Source: Pseudomonas ekonensis | GTDB taxonomy: Bacteria; Pseudomonadota; Gammaproteobacteria; Pseudomonadales; Pseudomonadaceae | DNA: 64,000 nt | Direction of reading: 5' to 3' | NCBI RefSeq assembly: GCF_019145435.1 | Contig: NZ_JAHSTS010000001.1 | Coordinates: 1,130,001 to 1,194,000, forward strand | In this document: piece after piece, positions 1 to 12,427 of the stretch | How positions within the stretch are numbered: the first letter of the stretch is position 1 | Layout: every line of letters begins with the position of its first letter | Notes under the pieces: model-generated | What the model was told of the DNA's origin: nothing | Database searches by the model: none | Seen by the model: the letters and a program-made list of their open reading frames with translations, nothing else | Translations under genes and position numbers: made by a program

Positions 1-236
1 TCGGTCATCTAACTATGCTCCATGCGCATCTGGGGGATAGGTGCGTGGCGGCTGTTGTGATAACATCCGGCGTTTTCCGAGACTGCTCCGCGGAGTTGTC
101 TTCACTGCGCAAATCCGCGTCGCAGCGCGTCGATTTGTCGTAAGTCGTGGCACGGCATCCGGCCTGCAGCGACGAGCTTCGTTGGTCCCATATGGATATG
201 ACGAAGTTTCACCAGAAAAAAGGAATCAGGCTTCTC
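1..236. other. gyrA upstream region
   Basis: Non-coding stretch before gyrA; the upstream gene is outside the window. I see no convincing promoter hexamers or RNA gene. A ribosome binding stretch AAGGAATCAGG lies just before the gyrA ATG at 237. The longer open frame reaching back to 147 has no good ribosome site and lacks family homology at its N-terminus. Confidence 0.5.
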
Positions 237-2900
<2,664 letters not shown>

Positions 2901-2907
2901 CCCAATC

Positions 2908-2940
2908 GTAGCAGGGCAGAGTGTTTGCTCTGTCCGCTAC
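2908..2940 (+). other. intergenic hairpin between gyrA and serC
   Basis: Inverted repeat GTAGC-A-GGGCAGAG / CTCTGTCC-GCTAC with a 6-nt loop. That is 13 paired bases with one G-U pair and one bulged A, starting 7 nt after the gyrA stop. No T-tract follows, so it is more likely an mRNA stability or processing hairpin, or a weak Rho-type end, than an intrinsic terminator. Confidence 0.6.
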
Positions 2941-2964
2941 CGTGATTGCATAGCGAGAGTGGAT

Positions 2965-4050
2965 GTGAGCAAACGAGCCTATAACTTCTGCGCAGGTCCC
3001 GCTGCGCTGCCTGAAGCTGTCCTGTTGCGTGCCCAGTCCGAGCTGCTCGACTGGCACGGCAAGGGTCTTTCGGTCATGGAGATGAGCCATCGCAGCGATG
3101 AGTTCGTCTCCATCGCCACCCAGGCCGAGCAGGATCTGCGTGACCTGCTGAATATCCCCTCGAACTATAAAGTGCTGTTCCTGCAGGGCGGCGCGAGCCA
3201 GCAGTTCGCGCAGATCCCGCTGAACCTGCTGCCTGAAGGCGGCAGCGCCGACTACATCGACACCGGCATCTGGTCGCACAAGGCCATCGAAGAGGCGTCC
3301 CGCTACGGCCGCGTCAACGTCGCCGCCAGCGCCAAGCCCTACGACTACTTCGCCATTCCCGGCCAGGACGAGTGGACGCTGTCGAAAGACGCGGCCTACG
3401 TGCACTACGCGCCGAACGAAACCATCGGCGGCCTGGAATTCCAGTGGATCCCGGAAACCGGCGACGTTCCGCTGGTGGCCGACATGTCGTCCGACATCCT
3501 CTCGCGCCCGGTGGACGTCTCCCGCTTCGGCATGATCTACGCCGGCGCCCAGAAGAACATCGGCCCGAGCGGCATCGTCGTCAACATCGTCCGCGAAGAC
3601 CTGCTGGGCAAGGCCCGTGCACTGTGCCCGACCATGCTCGACTACAAGGTCGCGGCCGACAACGGCTCGATGTACAACACCCCGCCGACCCTGGCCTGGT
3701 ACCTGTCCGGCCTGGTGTTCCAGTGGCTGAAGGAGCAGGGCGGCGTAGAAGCCATCGCCAGGCTCAACGACGCGAAGCAGCGCACCCTGTATGACTTCAT
3801 CGACGCCAGCGGCCTCTACAACAACCCGATCAAGAAATCGGACCGTTCCTGGATGAACGTGCCGTTCCGCCTGGCCGACGACCGTCTGGACAAGCCGTTC
3901 CTGGCCGGTGCCGAAGAACACGGCCTGCTGAACCTCAAGGGGCACCGCTCCGTGGGCGGCATGCGCGCCTCCATCTACAACGCTGTCGACATCAACGCGG
4001 TCAACGCGCTGGTGGCGTACATGGCGGAGTTCGAGAAGGAACACGGCTGA
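2965..4050 (+). CDS. serC: phosphoserine aminotransferase
   Basis: 361 aa. PLP-dependent enzyme converting 3-phosphohydroxypyruvate and glutamate to phosphoserine (serine synthesis), also used for pyridoxine synthesis. The sequence shows the SerC N-terminus MSKRAYNFCAGPAALPEAVL, LFLQGGASQQFAQIP and the PLP-lysine context YAGAQKNIGPSG. The GTG at 2965 is chosen because it matches the conserved N-terminus and has GAGAG about 6 nt upstream; a GTG two codons earlier (2959) is also in frame. The stop overlaps the pheA ATG by one base, so translation is probably coupled. Confidence 0.96.
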   Translation: MSKRAYNFCAGPAALPEAVLLRAQSELLDWHGKGLSVMEMSHRSDEFVSIATQAEQDLRDLLNIPSNYKVLFLQGGASQQFAQIPLNLLPEGGSADYIDTGIWSHKAIEEASRYGRVNVAASAKPYDYFAIPGQDEWTLSKDAAYVHYAPNETIGGLEFQWIPETGDVPLVADMSSDILSRPVDVSRFGMIYAGAQKNIGPSGIVVNIVREDLLGKARALCPTMLDYKVAADNGSMYNTPPTLAWYLSGLVFQWLKEQGGVEAIARLNDAKQRTLYDFIDASGLYNNPIKKSDRSWMNVPFRLADDRLDKPFLAGAEEHGLLNLKGHRSVGGMRASIYNAVDINAVNALVAYMAEFEKEHG

Positions 4051-5144
4051 TGTCCGAACAAGAACTCAAGGCGCTGCGCCTGCGCATCGATGCCCTGGAC
4101 GAGAAGGTACTGGACCTGATCAGCGAGCGTGCGCGCTGCGCCCAGGAAGTCGCGCGGGTGAAGATGGCGTCGCTGGCCGAGGGCGAGGTGCCGGTGTTCT
4201 ACCGGCCCGAGCGTGAGGCCCAGGTGCTCAAGCGGGTGATGGAGCGCAACCAGGGGCCGCTGGGCAACGAAGAGATGGCGCGGCTGTTCCGCGAAATCAT
4301 GTCCTCGTGCCTGGCGCTGGAACAGCCGCTGAAAGTGGCCTACCTCGGCCCGGAAGGCACCTTCACCCAGGCGGCGGCCATGAAGCACTTCGGCCATGCC
4401 GTGATCAGCAAGCCGATGGCGGCCATCGACGAGGTGTTCCGCGAAGTGGCCGCCGGTGCGGTGAACTTCGGCGTGGTGCCGGTGGAGAACTCCACCGAGG
4501 GTGCGGTCAACCACACCCTCGACAGCTTCCTCGAGCACGACATGGTGATCTGCGGTGAGGTTGAACTGCGCATTCACCATCACTTGCTGGTGGGTGAAAA
4601 CACCAAGACCGACAGCATCACCCGCATCTATTCCCACGCCCAGTCGCTGGCCCAGTGCCGCAAGTGGCTGGACGCCCATTACCCGAACGTCGAGCGTGTG
4701 GCGGTGCCGAGCAACGCCGAGGCGGCCAAGCGGGTCAAGGGCGAATGGAACTCGGCGGCGATCGCCGGCGACATGGCGGCCGGGCTGTACGGCCTGACCC
4801 GTCTGGCCGAGAAGATCGAAGACCGTCCGGACAACTCCACGCGGTTCCTGATGATCGGCAACCAGGAAGTGCCGCCGACCGGCGACGACAAGACCTCGAT
4901 CATCGTGTCCATGAGCAACAAGCCCGGCGCGCTCCACGAGCTGCTGGTGCCGTTCCATGACAACGGCATCGACCTGACCCGCATCGAGACCCGTCCGTCG
5001 CGCAGCGGCAAGTGGACCTACGTGTTCTTCATCGACTTCGTCGGCCATCACCGCGACCCGCTGGTCAAGGGCGTGCTGGAGAAGATCAGTCAGGAAGCGG
5101 TGGCACTCAAGGTGCTGGGTTCCTACCCGAAAGCAGTTCTTTAA
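4050..5144 (+). CDS. pheA: bifunctional chorismate mutase/prephenate dehydratase (P-protein)
   Basis: 364 aa. It converts chorismate to prephenate and then to phenylpyruvate in phenylalanine synthesis. Domain order: AroQ-type chorismate mutase (~1-95, LKALRLRIDALDEKVLDL), prephenate dehydratase (~96-275, AYLGPEGTFTQAA and the VPVENSTEGAVN catalytic region) and a C-terminal ACT domain (~285-360) with the Phe-binding IETRPSR motif, so feedback inhibition by phenylalanine is expected. It overlaps serC by one base and is followed after 14 nt by hisC. Confidence 0.97.
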   Translation: MSEQELKALRLRIDALDEKVLDLISERARCAQEVARVKMASLAEGEVPVFYRPEREAQVLKRVMERNQGPLGNEEMARLFREIMSSCLALEQPLKVAYLGPEGTFTQAAAMKHFGHAVISKPMAAIDEVFREVAAGAVNFGVVPVENSTEGAVNHTLDSFLEHDMVICGEVELRIHHHLLVGENTKTDSITRIYSHAQSLAQCRKWLDAHYPNVERVAVPSNAEAAKRVKGEWNSAAIAGDMAAGLYGLTRLAEKIEDRPDNSTRFLMIGNQEVPPTGDDKTSIIVSMSNKPGALHELLVPFHDNGIDLTRIETRPSRSGKWTYVFFIDFVGHHRDPLVKGVLEKISQEAVALKVLGSYPKAVL

Positions 5145-5158
5145 GGGGTATCAGCCTA

Positions 5159-6271
5159 ATGAGCGGTAACTTCCTCGACCTGGCGCAGCCGGGCGTGCAG
5201 CAACTTTCGCCTTACGTTCCGGGCAAGCCTGTGGACGAACTGGCCCGCGAGCTGGACCTGGATCCGGCCAGCATCGTCAAACTGGCCAGCAACGAGAACC
5301 CGTTGGGCGCCAGTCCGAAGGCCCTGGCGGCCATCCGCGACGAGCTGGCCGAGCTGACCCGCTATCCGGACGGCAACGGCTTTGCGCTCAAGTCCCTGCT
5401 GGCCGGGCAATGTCGCGTCGAGTTGAACCAGGTGACCCTGGGCAACGGCTCCAACGACATTCTGGAGCTGGTGGCGCGGGCCTACCTGGCTCCGGGCCTG
5501 AATGCGGTGTTCAGCGAGCACGCCTTTGCGGTCTACCCGATCGCGACCCAGGCCGTCGGCGCGCAGGCCAAGGTCGTGCCGGCCAAGGACTGGGGGCATG
5601 ACCTGCCGGCCATGCTGGCGGCCATCGACGCCAATACCCGCGTCGTGTTCATCGCCAACCCGAACAACCCGACCGGCACCTGGTTCGGTGCCGAAGCGCT
5701 GGACGAATTCCTGCAGGACGTGCCGGAGCATGTGCTGGTGGTGCTGGACGAGGCGTACATCGAGTACGCCGAAGGCTCCGACCTGCCGGACGGCCTGGAC
5801 TTCCTGGCGGCGTACCCGAACCTGCTGGTGTCGCGCACCTTCTCCAAGGCCTATGGCCTGGCGGCCCTGCGCGTTGGCTACGGCCTCTCCACGCCTGTGG
5901 TGGCGGACGTGCTGAACCGCGTGCGGCAGCCGTTCAACGTCAACAGCCTGGCGTTGGCGGCGGCTTGCGCGGCGCTGAAGGATGAGGATTACCTGGCGCA
6001 AAGCCGCCAGCTCAACGAGTCCGGCATGCAGCAGCTCGAGGCGGGTTTCCGCGACCTGGGGCTGGGCTGGATCCCGTCCAAGGGCAACTTCATCTGCGTC
6101 GACCTCGGTCAGGTGGCTGCTCCGGTGTTCCAGGGCCTGCTGCGCGAGGGCGTGATCGTGCGCCCGGTGGCCAACTACGGCATGCCGAACCACCTGCGGG
6201 TGACCATCGGCCTGCCGGCGGAAAACAGCCGCTTCCTCGAGGCGCTGCGCAAGGTTCTGGCCCGTGGGTGA
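5159..6271 (+). CDS. hisC: histidinol-phosphate/aromatic aminotransferase (HisC2 type)
   Basis: 370 aa class-I/II PLP aminotransferase of the HisC family. Visible motifs are NENPLGASPKAL, the cofactor region GNGSNDIL, NPNNPTGTW, DEAYIEYA and the PLP lysine in SRTFSKAYGLAALR. The location between pheA and tyrA matches the second, broad-specificity HisC paralog of Pseudomonas that transaminates phenylpyruvate and 4-hydroxyphenylpyruvate; the role in aromatic synthesis is inferred from this context. The start at 5159 has AAGGGG 10 nt upstream. The 3' end overlaps the possible GTG start of tyrA-aroA by 8 nt. Confidence 0.93.
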   Translation: MSGNFLDLAQPGVQQLSPYVPGKPVDELARELDLDPASIVKLASNENPLGASPKALAAIRDELAELTRYPDGNGFALKSLLAGQCRVELNQVTLGNGSNDILELVARAYLAPGLNAVFSEHAFAVYPIATQAVGAQAKVVPAKDWGHDLPAMLAAIDANTRVVFIANPNNPTGTWFGAEALDEFLQDVPEHVLVVLDEAYIEYAEGSDLPDGLDFLAAYPNLLVSRTFSKAYGLAALRVGYGLSTPVVADVLNRVRQPFNVNSLALAAACAALKDEDYLAQSRQLNESGMQQLEAGFRDLGLGWIPSKGNFICVDLGQVAAPVFQGLLREGVIVRPVANYGMPNHLRVTIGLPAENSRFLEALRKVLARG

Positions 6272-8507
6272 TGTCACTGCGCTGCAACCTGCTGCACCTA
6301 TGATCGGTCGCCTGGTGGTGGTCGGTCTGGGGTTGATCGGTGGTTCTTTTGCCAAGGGGTTGCGTGAAAGCGGCCTGTGCCGCGAAGTGGTCGGGGTCGA
6401 TCTCGACCCGCAGTCGCGCAAGCTTGCGGTCGAGCTGGGGGTGGTGGATCGCTGCGAGGAGGATCTGCTCGCCGCCTGTCAGGGCGCTGACGTGATCCAG
6501 CTGGCCGTGCCGATCCTGGCCATGGAGAAAGTGCTGGGCCGCCTGGCCGGCATGGAACTGGGGCAGGCGATCCTGACCGACGTCGGCAGCGCCAAGGGCA
6601 ATGTGGTGCGTGCGGCCACGCAAGCGTTCGGCGGCATGCCGCCGCGTTTCGTGCCCGGGCATCCGATCGCCGGTTCCGAGCAAAGCGGCGTGGAAGCCTC
6701 CAACGCCGAGCTGTTCCGCCGTCACAAGGTGATCCTCACGCCGCTGGAGCAGACCGATCCGCACGCGCTGGCGGTCGTCGACCGTTTGTGGCGCGAACTG
6801 GGCGCCGACGTCGAGCACATGCAGGTCGACCGTCACGACGAAGTGCTGGCCGCGACCAGTCACCTTCCGCACCTGCTGGCCTTCGGTCTCGTCGATTCGC
6901 TGGCCAAGCGCAATGAAAACCTGGAGATCTTCCGTTACGCTGCGGGCGGTTTCCGCGATTTCACAAGAATCGCCGGAAGCGACCCGGTCATGTGGCACGA
7001 CATCTTCCTCGCCAACCGCGAGGCGGTCCTGCGCACACTCGATACATTTCGCAGCGACCTCGACGCCTTGCGCGACGCGGTCGATGCAGGGGATGGGCAC
7101 CAACTGTTGGGCGTCTTCACGCGCGCCCGGGTTGCCCGCGAGCATTTCAGTAAAATCCTGGCCCGCAGGGCCTATGTGGACGCTATGAATTCCAACGATC
7201 TGATCTTCCTGGCTCAACCTGGTGGCCGCCTGTCCGGTCGGATTCGCGTACCGGGCGACAAATCGATTTCCCACCGTTCGATCATGCTCGGCTCCCTGGC
7301 TGAAGGCGTCACCGAAGTCGAAGGTTTCCTCGAGGGCGAAGACGCCCTGGCGACCTTGCAGGCGTTCCGCGACATGGGCGTGGTCATCGAAGGCCCGCAC
7401 CACGGTCGCGTGACCATTCACGGCGTCGGCCTGCACGGCCTCAAGCCTGCGCCTGGCCCGATCTACCTGGGCAACTCCGGCACTTCGATGCGCCTGCTGT
7501 CCGGCCTGCTGGCGGCGCAGGACTTCGACAGCACCCTGACCGGCGACGCGTCGCTGTCCAAGCGTCCGATGAACCGCGTGGCCAATCCGCTGCGCGAGAT
7601 GGGCGCCGTGATCGAGACCGCCGCCGAAGGCCGTCCGCCGATGACCATCCGCGGCGGCAACAAGCTCAAGGGCCTGACCTACACCATGCCGATGGCCAGC
7701 GCCCAGGTGAAGTCCTGCCTGCTGCTGGCGGGCCTCTACGCCGACGGCAAGACCACCGTCACCGAGCCTGCGCCGACCCGCGACCATACCGAGCGCATGC
7801 TGCGCGGCTTCGGCTATGCGGTGGACGTCGACGGTGCGACCGCCTCGGTCGAGTCGGGCGGCAAGCTGACCGCGACCCACATCGAAGTGCCGGGCGACAT
7901 TTCCTCGTCGGCGTTCTTCCTGGTGGCGGCCTCGATCGCCGAGGGCTCCGAGCTGGTGCTCGAGCACGTCGGCATCAACCCGACCCGTACCGGCGTCATC
8001 GACATCCTGCGCCTGATGGGCGCGGACATCACCCTGGAGAACCAGCGTGAAGTCGGCGGCGAGCCGGTGGCCGACCTGCGCGTGCGGGCAGCTAAACTGA
8101 AGGGTATCGAGATTCCCGAGGCGCTGGTTCCGCTGGCCATCGACGAGTTCCCGGTGCTGTTCGTGGCCGCTGCCTGCGCAGAAGGCCGTACCGTGCTGAC
8201 CGGCGCCGAAGAGCTGCGGGTCAAGGAGTCGGACCGGATCCAGGTCATGGCGGACGGTCTGCTGGCGCTGGGCGTCAAGTGCGAACCGACCCCGGACGGC
8301 ATCATCATCGACGGCGGCCGCATCGGCGGCGGCGAAGTGCACGGTCACGGCGACCACCGCATCGCGATGGCCTTCAGTGTGGCCTCGCTGCGCGCCGATG
8401 CGCCGATCCGCATCCATGACTGCGCCAACGTCGCGACCTCGTTCCCGAACTTCCTGGCGCTGTGCGCGCAGGTGGGCATCCGTGTGGCAAAAGAGGCGCA
8501 GTCGTGA
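6264..8507 (+). CDS. tyrA-aroA: fused prephenate dehydrogenase / 3-phosphoshikimate 1-carboxyvinyltransferase
   Basis: 747 aa from GTG 6264, or 735 aa from ATG 6300 ([15 protein letters not shown]), which is equally plausible. Residues ~13-300 are a TyrA domain (Rossmann [34 protein letters not shown]), which oxidises prephenate. Residues ~310-747 are EPSP synthase ([24 protein letters not shown] at 404-412, ITNP-like NPTRTGV, VKESDRI), which makes EPSP from shikimate-3-phosphate and PEP. Both reactions lie in aromatic amino acid synthesis and the fusion is known in Pseudomonas. The PEP/glyphosate-site segment has Leu where the E. coli enzyme has Pro101. The stop overlaps the cmk GTG by 4 nt. 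Confidence 0.95.
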   Translation: MGDVTALQPAAPMIGRLVVVGLGLIGGSFAKGLRESGLCREVVGVDLDPQSRKLAVELGVVDRCEEDLLAACQGADVIQLAVPILAMEKVLGRLAGMELGQAILTDVGSAKGNVVRAATQAFGGMPPRFVPGHPIAGSEQSGVEASNAELFRRHKVILTPLEQTDPHALAVVDRLWRELGADVEHMQVDRHDEVLAATSHLPHLLAFGLVDSLAKRNENLEIFRYAAGGFRDFTRIAGSDPVMWHDIFLANREAVLRTLDTFRSDLDALRDAVDAGDGHQLLGVFTRARVAREHFSKILARRAYVDAMNSNDLIFLAQPGGRLSGRIRVPGDKSISHRSIMLGSLAEGVTEVEGFLEGEDALATLQAFRDMGVVIEGPHHGRVTIHGVGLHGLKPAPGPIYLGNSGTSMRLLSGLLAAQDFDSTLTGDASLSKRPMNRVANPLREMGAVIETAAEGRPPMTIRGGNKLKGLTYTMPMASAQVKSCLLLAGLYADGKTTVTEPAPTRDHTERMLRGFGYAVDVDGATASVESGGKLTATHIEVPGDISSSAFFLVAASIAEGSELVLEHVGINPTRTGVIDILRLMGADITLENQREVGGEPVADLRVRAAKLKGIEIPEALVPLAIDEFPVLFVAAACAEGRTVLTGAEELRVKESDRIQVMADGLLALGVKCEPTPDGIIIDGGRIGGGEVHGHGDHRIAMAFSVASLRADAPIRIHDCANVATSFPNFLALCAQVGIRVAKEAQS

Positions 8508-9193
8508 ACAGCATCGCACCGGTCATCACCATCGATGGGCCAAGCGGCTCGGGCAAGGGCACGGTAGCCGGCATTCTGGCCGAGCGCCTGGGCTGGAAGC
8601 TGCTGGACTCCGGTGCGCTGTATCGCCTGTTGGCGTTCGCGGCGCGCAACCATGGTGTCGACCTGACCAATGAGGAGCTGCTGAAGAAGCTCGCCGCTCA
8701 TCTGGATGTGCAGTTCATTCCGGCGACGAACGGTCAGCTGCAGCGCATCATCCTGGAAGGCGACGAAGTCAGCGATGTCATCCGCACCGAGGGCGTCGGC
8801 GCCGGCGCCTCCCAGGTGGCGGCGTTGCCGGCGGTGCGCGAGGCGTTGCTGCAGCGCCAGCGTGATTTCCAGGAAATGCCGGGCCTGGTGGCCGACGGCC
8901 GCGACATGGGCACAGTGGTGTTCCCCGGTGCCCCCTTGAAGATTTTCCTGACGGCCAGTGCCGAGGAGCGGGCGCGCCGCCGATATTTGCAGTTGAAGGG
9001 CAAAGTCGAGGGTGTTAGTCTGTCGAGTCTGCTAGATGAGATCCGTGCGCGCGACGAGCGTGACACCCAGCGAAGCGTAGCCCCGCTCAAGCCGGCGGCC
9101 GACGCGATACAGCTGGATTCCACGGAGTTGTCCATCGATCAGGTGCTTGAACGCATCATGAGCGAGATCGCCCTCCGCGATATCGCCGGGTGA
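8504..9193 (+). CDS. cmk: cytidylate kinase
   Basis: 229 aa. Phosphorylates CMP/dCMP with ATP. The P-loop GPSGSGKGT lies near residue 12 and is followed by [13 protein letters not shown]; the NMP-binding part has [13 protein letters not shown] and the lid region has [11 protein letters not shown]. The GTG at 8504 overlaps the tyrA-aroA stop (GTGA), which indicates coupled translation, and gives the family N-terminus [15 protein letters not shown]. Cmk upstream of rpsA is a widely conserved arrangement. Confidence 0.96.
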   Translation: MNSIAPVITIDGPSGSGKGTVAGILAERLGWKLLDSGALYRLLAFAARNHGVDLTNEELLKKLAAHLDVQFIPATNGQLQRIILEGDEVSDVIRTEGVGAGASQVAALPAVREALLQRQRDFQEMPGLVADGRDMGTVVFPGAPLKIFLTASAEERARRRYLQLKGKVEGVSLSSLLDEIRARDERDTQRSVAPLKPAADAIQLDSTELSIDQVLERIMSEIALRDIAG

Positions 9194-9195
9194 CC

Positions 9196-9239
9196 AGAAG
9201 GCGGCAGGGGACCAGTCATAGTCCTGCGGCGCTTCTTTT
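9196..9239 (+). terminator. possible attenuator between cmk and rpsA
   Basis: The arms AGAAG...CAGG and CCTG...CTTCT pair with an internal loop and are followed by TTTTA, directly after the cmk stop. The stem is imperfect. It could partly separate kinase and ribosomal-protein expression, or it may belong to the rpsA leader. Confidence 0.35.
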
Positions 9240-9311
9240 AAATGAAACTGATCCATACCGTCTGGGGTGTGGCTATGGGCGTATCCTTCGCCCTAATCTA
9301 CAGGAATTAAA

Positions 9312-10997
9312 ATGAGCGAAAGCTTTGCGGAACTCTTTGAAGAAAGCCTAAAGTCCCTGAACCTTCAGGCAGGCTCCATCATCACCGGCGTTATCGTTGA
9401 TATCGACTACCAGATGGGCTGGGTAACCGTCCACGCTGGCCTGAAGTCGGAAGCACTCATCCCTCTGGAGCAATTCAAGAGCGATTCGGGTGACCTGAAC
9501 ATCAACATCGGTGACGAAGTTCACGTTGCTCTGGACTCGGTTGAAGACGGTTTCGGTGAAACCAAACTGTCCCGTGAAAAAGCCAAGCGCGCTGAATGCT
9601 GGATCGTTCTGGAAGCTGCCTTCGCAGCCGAGGAAGTGGTCAAGGGCGTTATCAACGGTAAGGTTAAGGGCGGCTTCACTGTCGACGTTAACGGCATCCG
9701 TGCGTTCCTGCCAGGTTCCCTGGTTGACGTCCGTCCAGTGCGCGACACCACGCACCTGGAAGGCAAAGAGCTGGAATTCAAGGTCATCAAGCTGGATCAG
9801 AAGCGCAACAACGTTGTCGTTTCCCGTCGCAGCGTCCTGGAAGCCGAGAACTCCGCCGAGCGTGAAGCTCTGCTGGAATCCCTGCAGGAAGGCCAGCAAG
9901 TCAAAGGTATCGTCAAGAACCTCACCGATTACGGCGCATTCGTCGATCTGGGTGGCGTGGACGGCCTGCTGCACATCACCGACATGGCCTGGAAGCGCAT
10001 CAAGCATCCTTCCGAGATCGTCAATGTCGGCGACGAGATCGACGTCAAGGTTCTGAAGTACGATCGCGAGCGCAACCGTGTTTCCCTGGGCCTGAAGCAA
10101 CTGGGTGAAGACCCGTGGGTTGCCATCAAAGCCCGTTACCCGGAAAGCACCCGCGTCATGGCGCGCGTGACCAACCTGACCGACTACGGCTGCTTCGCTG
10201 AGCTGGAAGAAGGCGTTGAAGGTCTGGTGCACGTTTCCGAAATGGACTGGACCAACAAGAACATCCACCCTTCGAAAGTCGTACAAGTCGGCGACGAAGT
10301 GGAAGTCATGGTTCTGGACATCGACGAAGAGCGTCGTCGTATCTCCCTGGGCATCAAGCAGTGCAAGTCGAACCCATGGGAAGACTTCTCTGGCCAGTTC
10401 AACAAGGGCGACAAGATCTCCGGCACCATCAAGTCGATCACCGACTTCGGTATCTTCATCGGCCTGGACGGCGGCATCGACGGTCTGGTTCACCTGTCCG
10501 ATATCTCCTGGAACGAAACCGGCGAAGAAGCCGTGCGTCGTTACAAGAAGGGCGACGAGCTGGACACCGTTATCCTGTCGGTTGACCCAGAGCGCGAGCG
10601 CATCTCCCTGGGCATCAAGCAACTGGAAAGCGATCCGTTCTCCGAGTACGTTCAAGAGAACGACAAGGGCGCTATCGTCAAGGGCACCGTGAAAGAAGTT
10701 GACGCCAAAGGCGCCATCATCGTTCTGGCCGACGACATCGAAGCGACCCTGAAAGCCTCCGAAATCAGCCGTGACCGCGTTGAAGACGCGCGTAACGTCC
10801 TGAAAGAAGGCCAGGAAGTCGAAGCCAAGATCATCAGCGTTGACCGTAAGAGCCGCGTAATCCAGCTCTCGATCAAGTCGAAAGACGACGCTGAAGAGAA
10901 AGAAGCCATCCAGAGCCTGAAAGCCGCTCCGGAAGGTGAAGCAGTCGACACCACCATGGCGGCACTGCTGAAGCAAGCAATGGCCAAACAGAACTAA
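9312..10997 (+). CDS. rpsA: 30S ribosomal protein S1
   Basis: 561 aa, normal S1 length. It binds mRNA on the 30S subunit and is needed to start translation on structured leaders. Six S1/OB-fold repeats can be read, for example [39 protein letters not shown] and [17 protein letters not shown], each ending near [12 protein letters not shown] strands. The start is ATG 9312 with CAGGA 8 nt upstream. The 118-nt leader after cmk would be the place for the known S1 autoregulation. Codon use here is noticeably biased towards the preferred set of a highly expressed gene. Confidence 0.98.
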   Translation: MSESFAELFEESLKSLNLQAGSIITGVIVDIDYQMGWVTVHAGLKSEALIPLEQFKSDSGDLNINIGDEVHVALDSVEDGFGETKLSREKAKRAECWIVLEAAFAAEEVVKGVINGKVKGGFTVDVNGIRAFLPGSLVDVRPVRDTTHLEGKELEFKVIKLDQKRNNVVVSRRSVLEAENSAEREALLESLQEGQQVKGIVKNLTDYGAFVDLGGVDGLLHITDMAWKRIKHPSEIVNVGDEIDVKVLKYDRERNRVSLGLKQLGEDPWVAIKARYPESTRVMARVTNLTDYGCFAELEEGVEGLVHVSEMDWTNKNIHPSKVVQVGDEVEVMVLDIDEERRRISLGIKQCKSNPWEDFSGQFNKGDKISGTIKSITDFGIFIGLDGGIDGLVHLSDISWNETGEEAVRRYKKGDELDTVILSVDPERERISLGIKQLESDPFSEYVQENDKGAIVKGTVKEVDAKGAIIVLADDIEATLKASEISRDRVEDARNVLKEGQEVEAKIISVDRKSRVIQLSIKSKDDAEEKEAIQSLKAAPEGEAVDTTMAALLKQAMAKQN

Positions 10998-11015
10998 GTT
11001 CTGATCGGTCATGAG

Positions 11016-11043
11016 AAAGGGCGACTTCGGTCGCCCTTTTTTT
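11016..11043 (+). terminator. intrinsic terminator of rpsA
   Basis: Perfect 10-bp stem AAAGGGCGAC / GTCGCCCTTT closed by a TTCG tetraloop and running into seven T. It lies 19 nt after the rpsA stop. Confidence 0.93.
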
Positions 11044-11212
11044 GTGCCTGCGATTTGGCGTTCGCGGTCTTGAGGGGCGGTTTCGGCATCTGGATGAAAC
11101 CGGATCGTTTTTTTGACGGTCTGTTTCTCTGGGCGGATCAATTGCCCAATCGCAGCTAGGCTTGAATTGAAGAGTGCAGTGGTCGGGCTGTTTGCCTGGC
11201 ATAAGGATCGGA

Positions 11213-11491
11213 ATGAGCAAGCTGATTGTCTTGTTTGCAATGTTGGCGTTGGCGGGGTGCACGACTGGCGCAAAGACGCATGCGGTGCACGGTGTCAGCG
11301 GCATAGAGGTGGACTGTTCGGGCCTGGGGTCCGGATGGGACAGGTGTCTCAAGCGGGCGGCCAAGGAGTGCAAGGGGGCTGGCTACAAGGTGTTGGCGAG
11401 ATCCGATGATGCGAAGGAGGAGGACGTCTTTCCTTTCGGATTCAACCCGGCAGGCTACGTGACGCGCACCATGCTGGTGATCTGTCGGTGA
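11213..11491 (+). CDS. small predicted lipoprotein
   Basis: 92 aa. It starts MSKLIVLFAMLALAGC: a short hydrophobic signal followed by lipobox LAGC with Cys16, so it is likely exported and lipid-anchored. Mature part has three more cysteines (VDCSGLGSGWDRCLKRAAKECKG) and a C-terminal VICR. The ATG at 11213 is preferred over an upstream in-frame ATG at 11174 because it gives a clean signal peptide and has AAGGA upstream. The function is unknown. It lies alone between rpsA and ihfB. Confidence 0.75.
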   Translation: MSKLIVLFAMLALAGCTTGAKTHAVHGVSGIEVDCSGLGSGWDRCLKRAAKECKGAGYKVLARSDDAKEEDVFPFGFNPAGYVTRTMLVICR

Positions 11492-11630
11492 CTCCGCAGG
11501 CGTCGCAGTGCTGAAAGCGGGTGTTTCCGGGGCGTTGAAGATATGTCAATCCCTGGGCTGTTCAAATTCTTCAGGGCGTGCTAAAACCTTTGAAGCGCTG
11601 ATCTAGCTGCTTGAAAAAGAAGGGAAAAAC

Positions 11631-11924
11631 ATGACGAAGTCGGAGTTGATCGAACGAATTGTCACCCATCAAGGGCTGCTCTCATCCAAGGATGTGGAGT
11701 TGGCCATCAAGACCATGCTTGAGCAAATGTCCCAATGCCTGGCGACCGGGGATCGCATTGAGATCCGTGGCTTCGGCAGCTTTTCCCTGCACTACCGTGC
11801 GCCGCGCGTCGGTCGCAACCCAAAGACCGGCCAGTCCGTCAGCCTCGACGGGAAGTTCGTTCCGCACTTCAAGCCAGGCAAGGAGTTGCGTGACCGTGTG
11901 AACGAAGAGGAGGAGGGGCTGTGA
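11631..11924 (+). CDS. ihfB: integration host factor subunit beta
   Basis: 97 aa. HU/IHF-family DNA-bending protein that pairs with IhfA. The sequence starts [17 protein letters not shown] and has the DNA-binding arm [15 protein letters not shown], where the proline intercalates into the minor groove. The acidic C-terminus is slightly extended. AGAAGGG precedes the ATG. In Pseudomonas this gene (himD) marks the left border of the O-antigen locus, as here. A 139-nt spacer upstream suggests its own promoter. Confidence 0.97.
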   Translation: MTKSELIERIVTHQGLLSSKDVELAIKTMLEQMSQCLATGDRIEIRGFGSFSLHYRAPRVGRNPKTGQSVSLDGKFVPHFKPGKELRDRVNEEEEGL

Positions 11925-11952
11925 TCGTCATGCCGCTTTCCGGGGAGTCGGC

Positions 11953-12192
11953 ATGAGCCCTCTCAAACGTATCGTCGCAGGCGTCTTCCTGCTGGTGCCG
12001 GTGCTGGCCACTCTTGCGTTCATGCTGGAGAACCAGCAGCCGCTTTCGCTGCGCTTCATGGGGTGGGTCGGCCCCGAGCTTCCCGTCTCGTTGATCATGG
12101 TGCTGGCGTTGCTGTTCGGCATGTTGATCGGCCCGCTGATCGGCTGGCTTTTCGGGCGGTCGTCCAGGGCGTCCCGCAAACGTCTCGCCTGA
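11953..12192 (+). CDS. LapA-domain (DUF1049) inner membrane protein
   Basis: 79 aa with two membrane helices (about residues 5-24 and 43-66), a short periplasmic hairpin with ENQQPLSLRF and a basic cytoplasmic tail (GRSSRASRKRLA). Matches the LapA/YciS family, which in enteric bacteria helps lipopolysaccharide assembly and control. It is 28 nt downstream of ihfB and probably cotranscribed. Confidence 0.85.
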   Translation: MSPLKRIVAGVFLLVPVLATLAFMLENQQPLSLRFMGWVGPELPVSLIMVLALLFGMLIGPLIGWLFGRSSRASRKRLA

Positions 12193-12256
12193 CACATGCA
12201 GCGACAAAGCCGGGTGTCGATGCTGTTCCGTTTGATCCGCAGCCTATCCAGATCCA

Positions 12257-12285
12257 TTAGTAAATCGTTCATTAAGCTGTAAAAT
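12257..12285 (+). promoter_or_regulatory. weak candidate promoter for the rml operon
   Basis: TAAAAT at 12280-12285 is a fair -10 within an AT-rich island (12255-12285) in an otherwise GC-rich gap; the 17-bp-spaced upstream hexamer TTAGTA is only a 3/6 match. It lies 140 nt before rmlB and upstream of the leader hairpin. Confidence 0.35.
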
Positions 12286-12341
12286 GCCGCCCTGACCGAC
12301 TGGAGGCATCTTTGCGCTTCCGTCAGGACCGATTTCGATAG

Positions 12342-12366
12342 AGGCCTCGTCGTCGAGGGGCTTTTT
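12342..12366 (+). terminator. terminator-like hairpin in the rmlB leader
   Basis: CCTCG-TCGT-CGAGG followed by GG and CTTTTTG, a short GC stem with a T-run, about 60 nt before rmlB. It could end transcription from ihfB-lapA, or it may act as an attenuator at the head of the O-antigen operon. Confidence 0.5.
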
Positions 12367-12427
12367 GTTCGTGGATTTGACGTCGCCCGGTCGGCGATCC
12401 GTCAGCAGCTCAAGGGTATGACTTCGC

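Noticed and set aside
6090..8519. 809-codon reverse frame opposite tyrA-aroA
   Set aside because: Same GC-driven shadow pattern; it lies wholly over a recognised gene and has no ribosome site.
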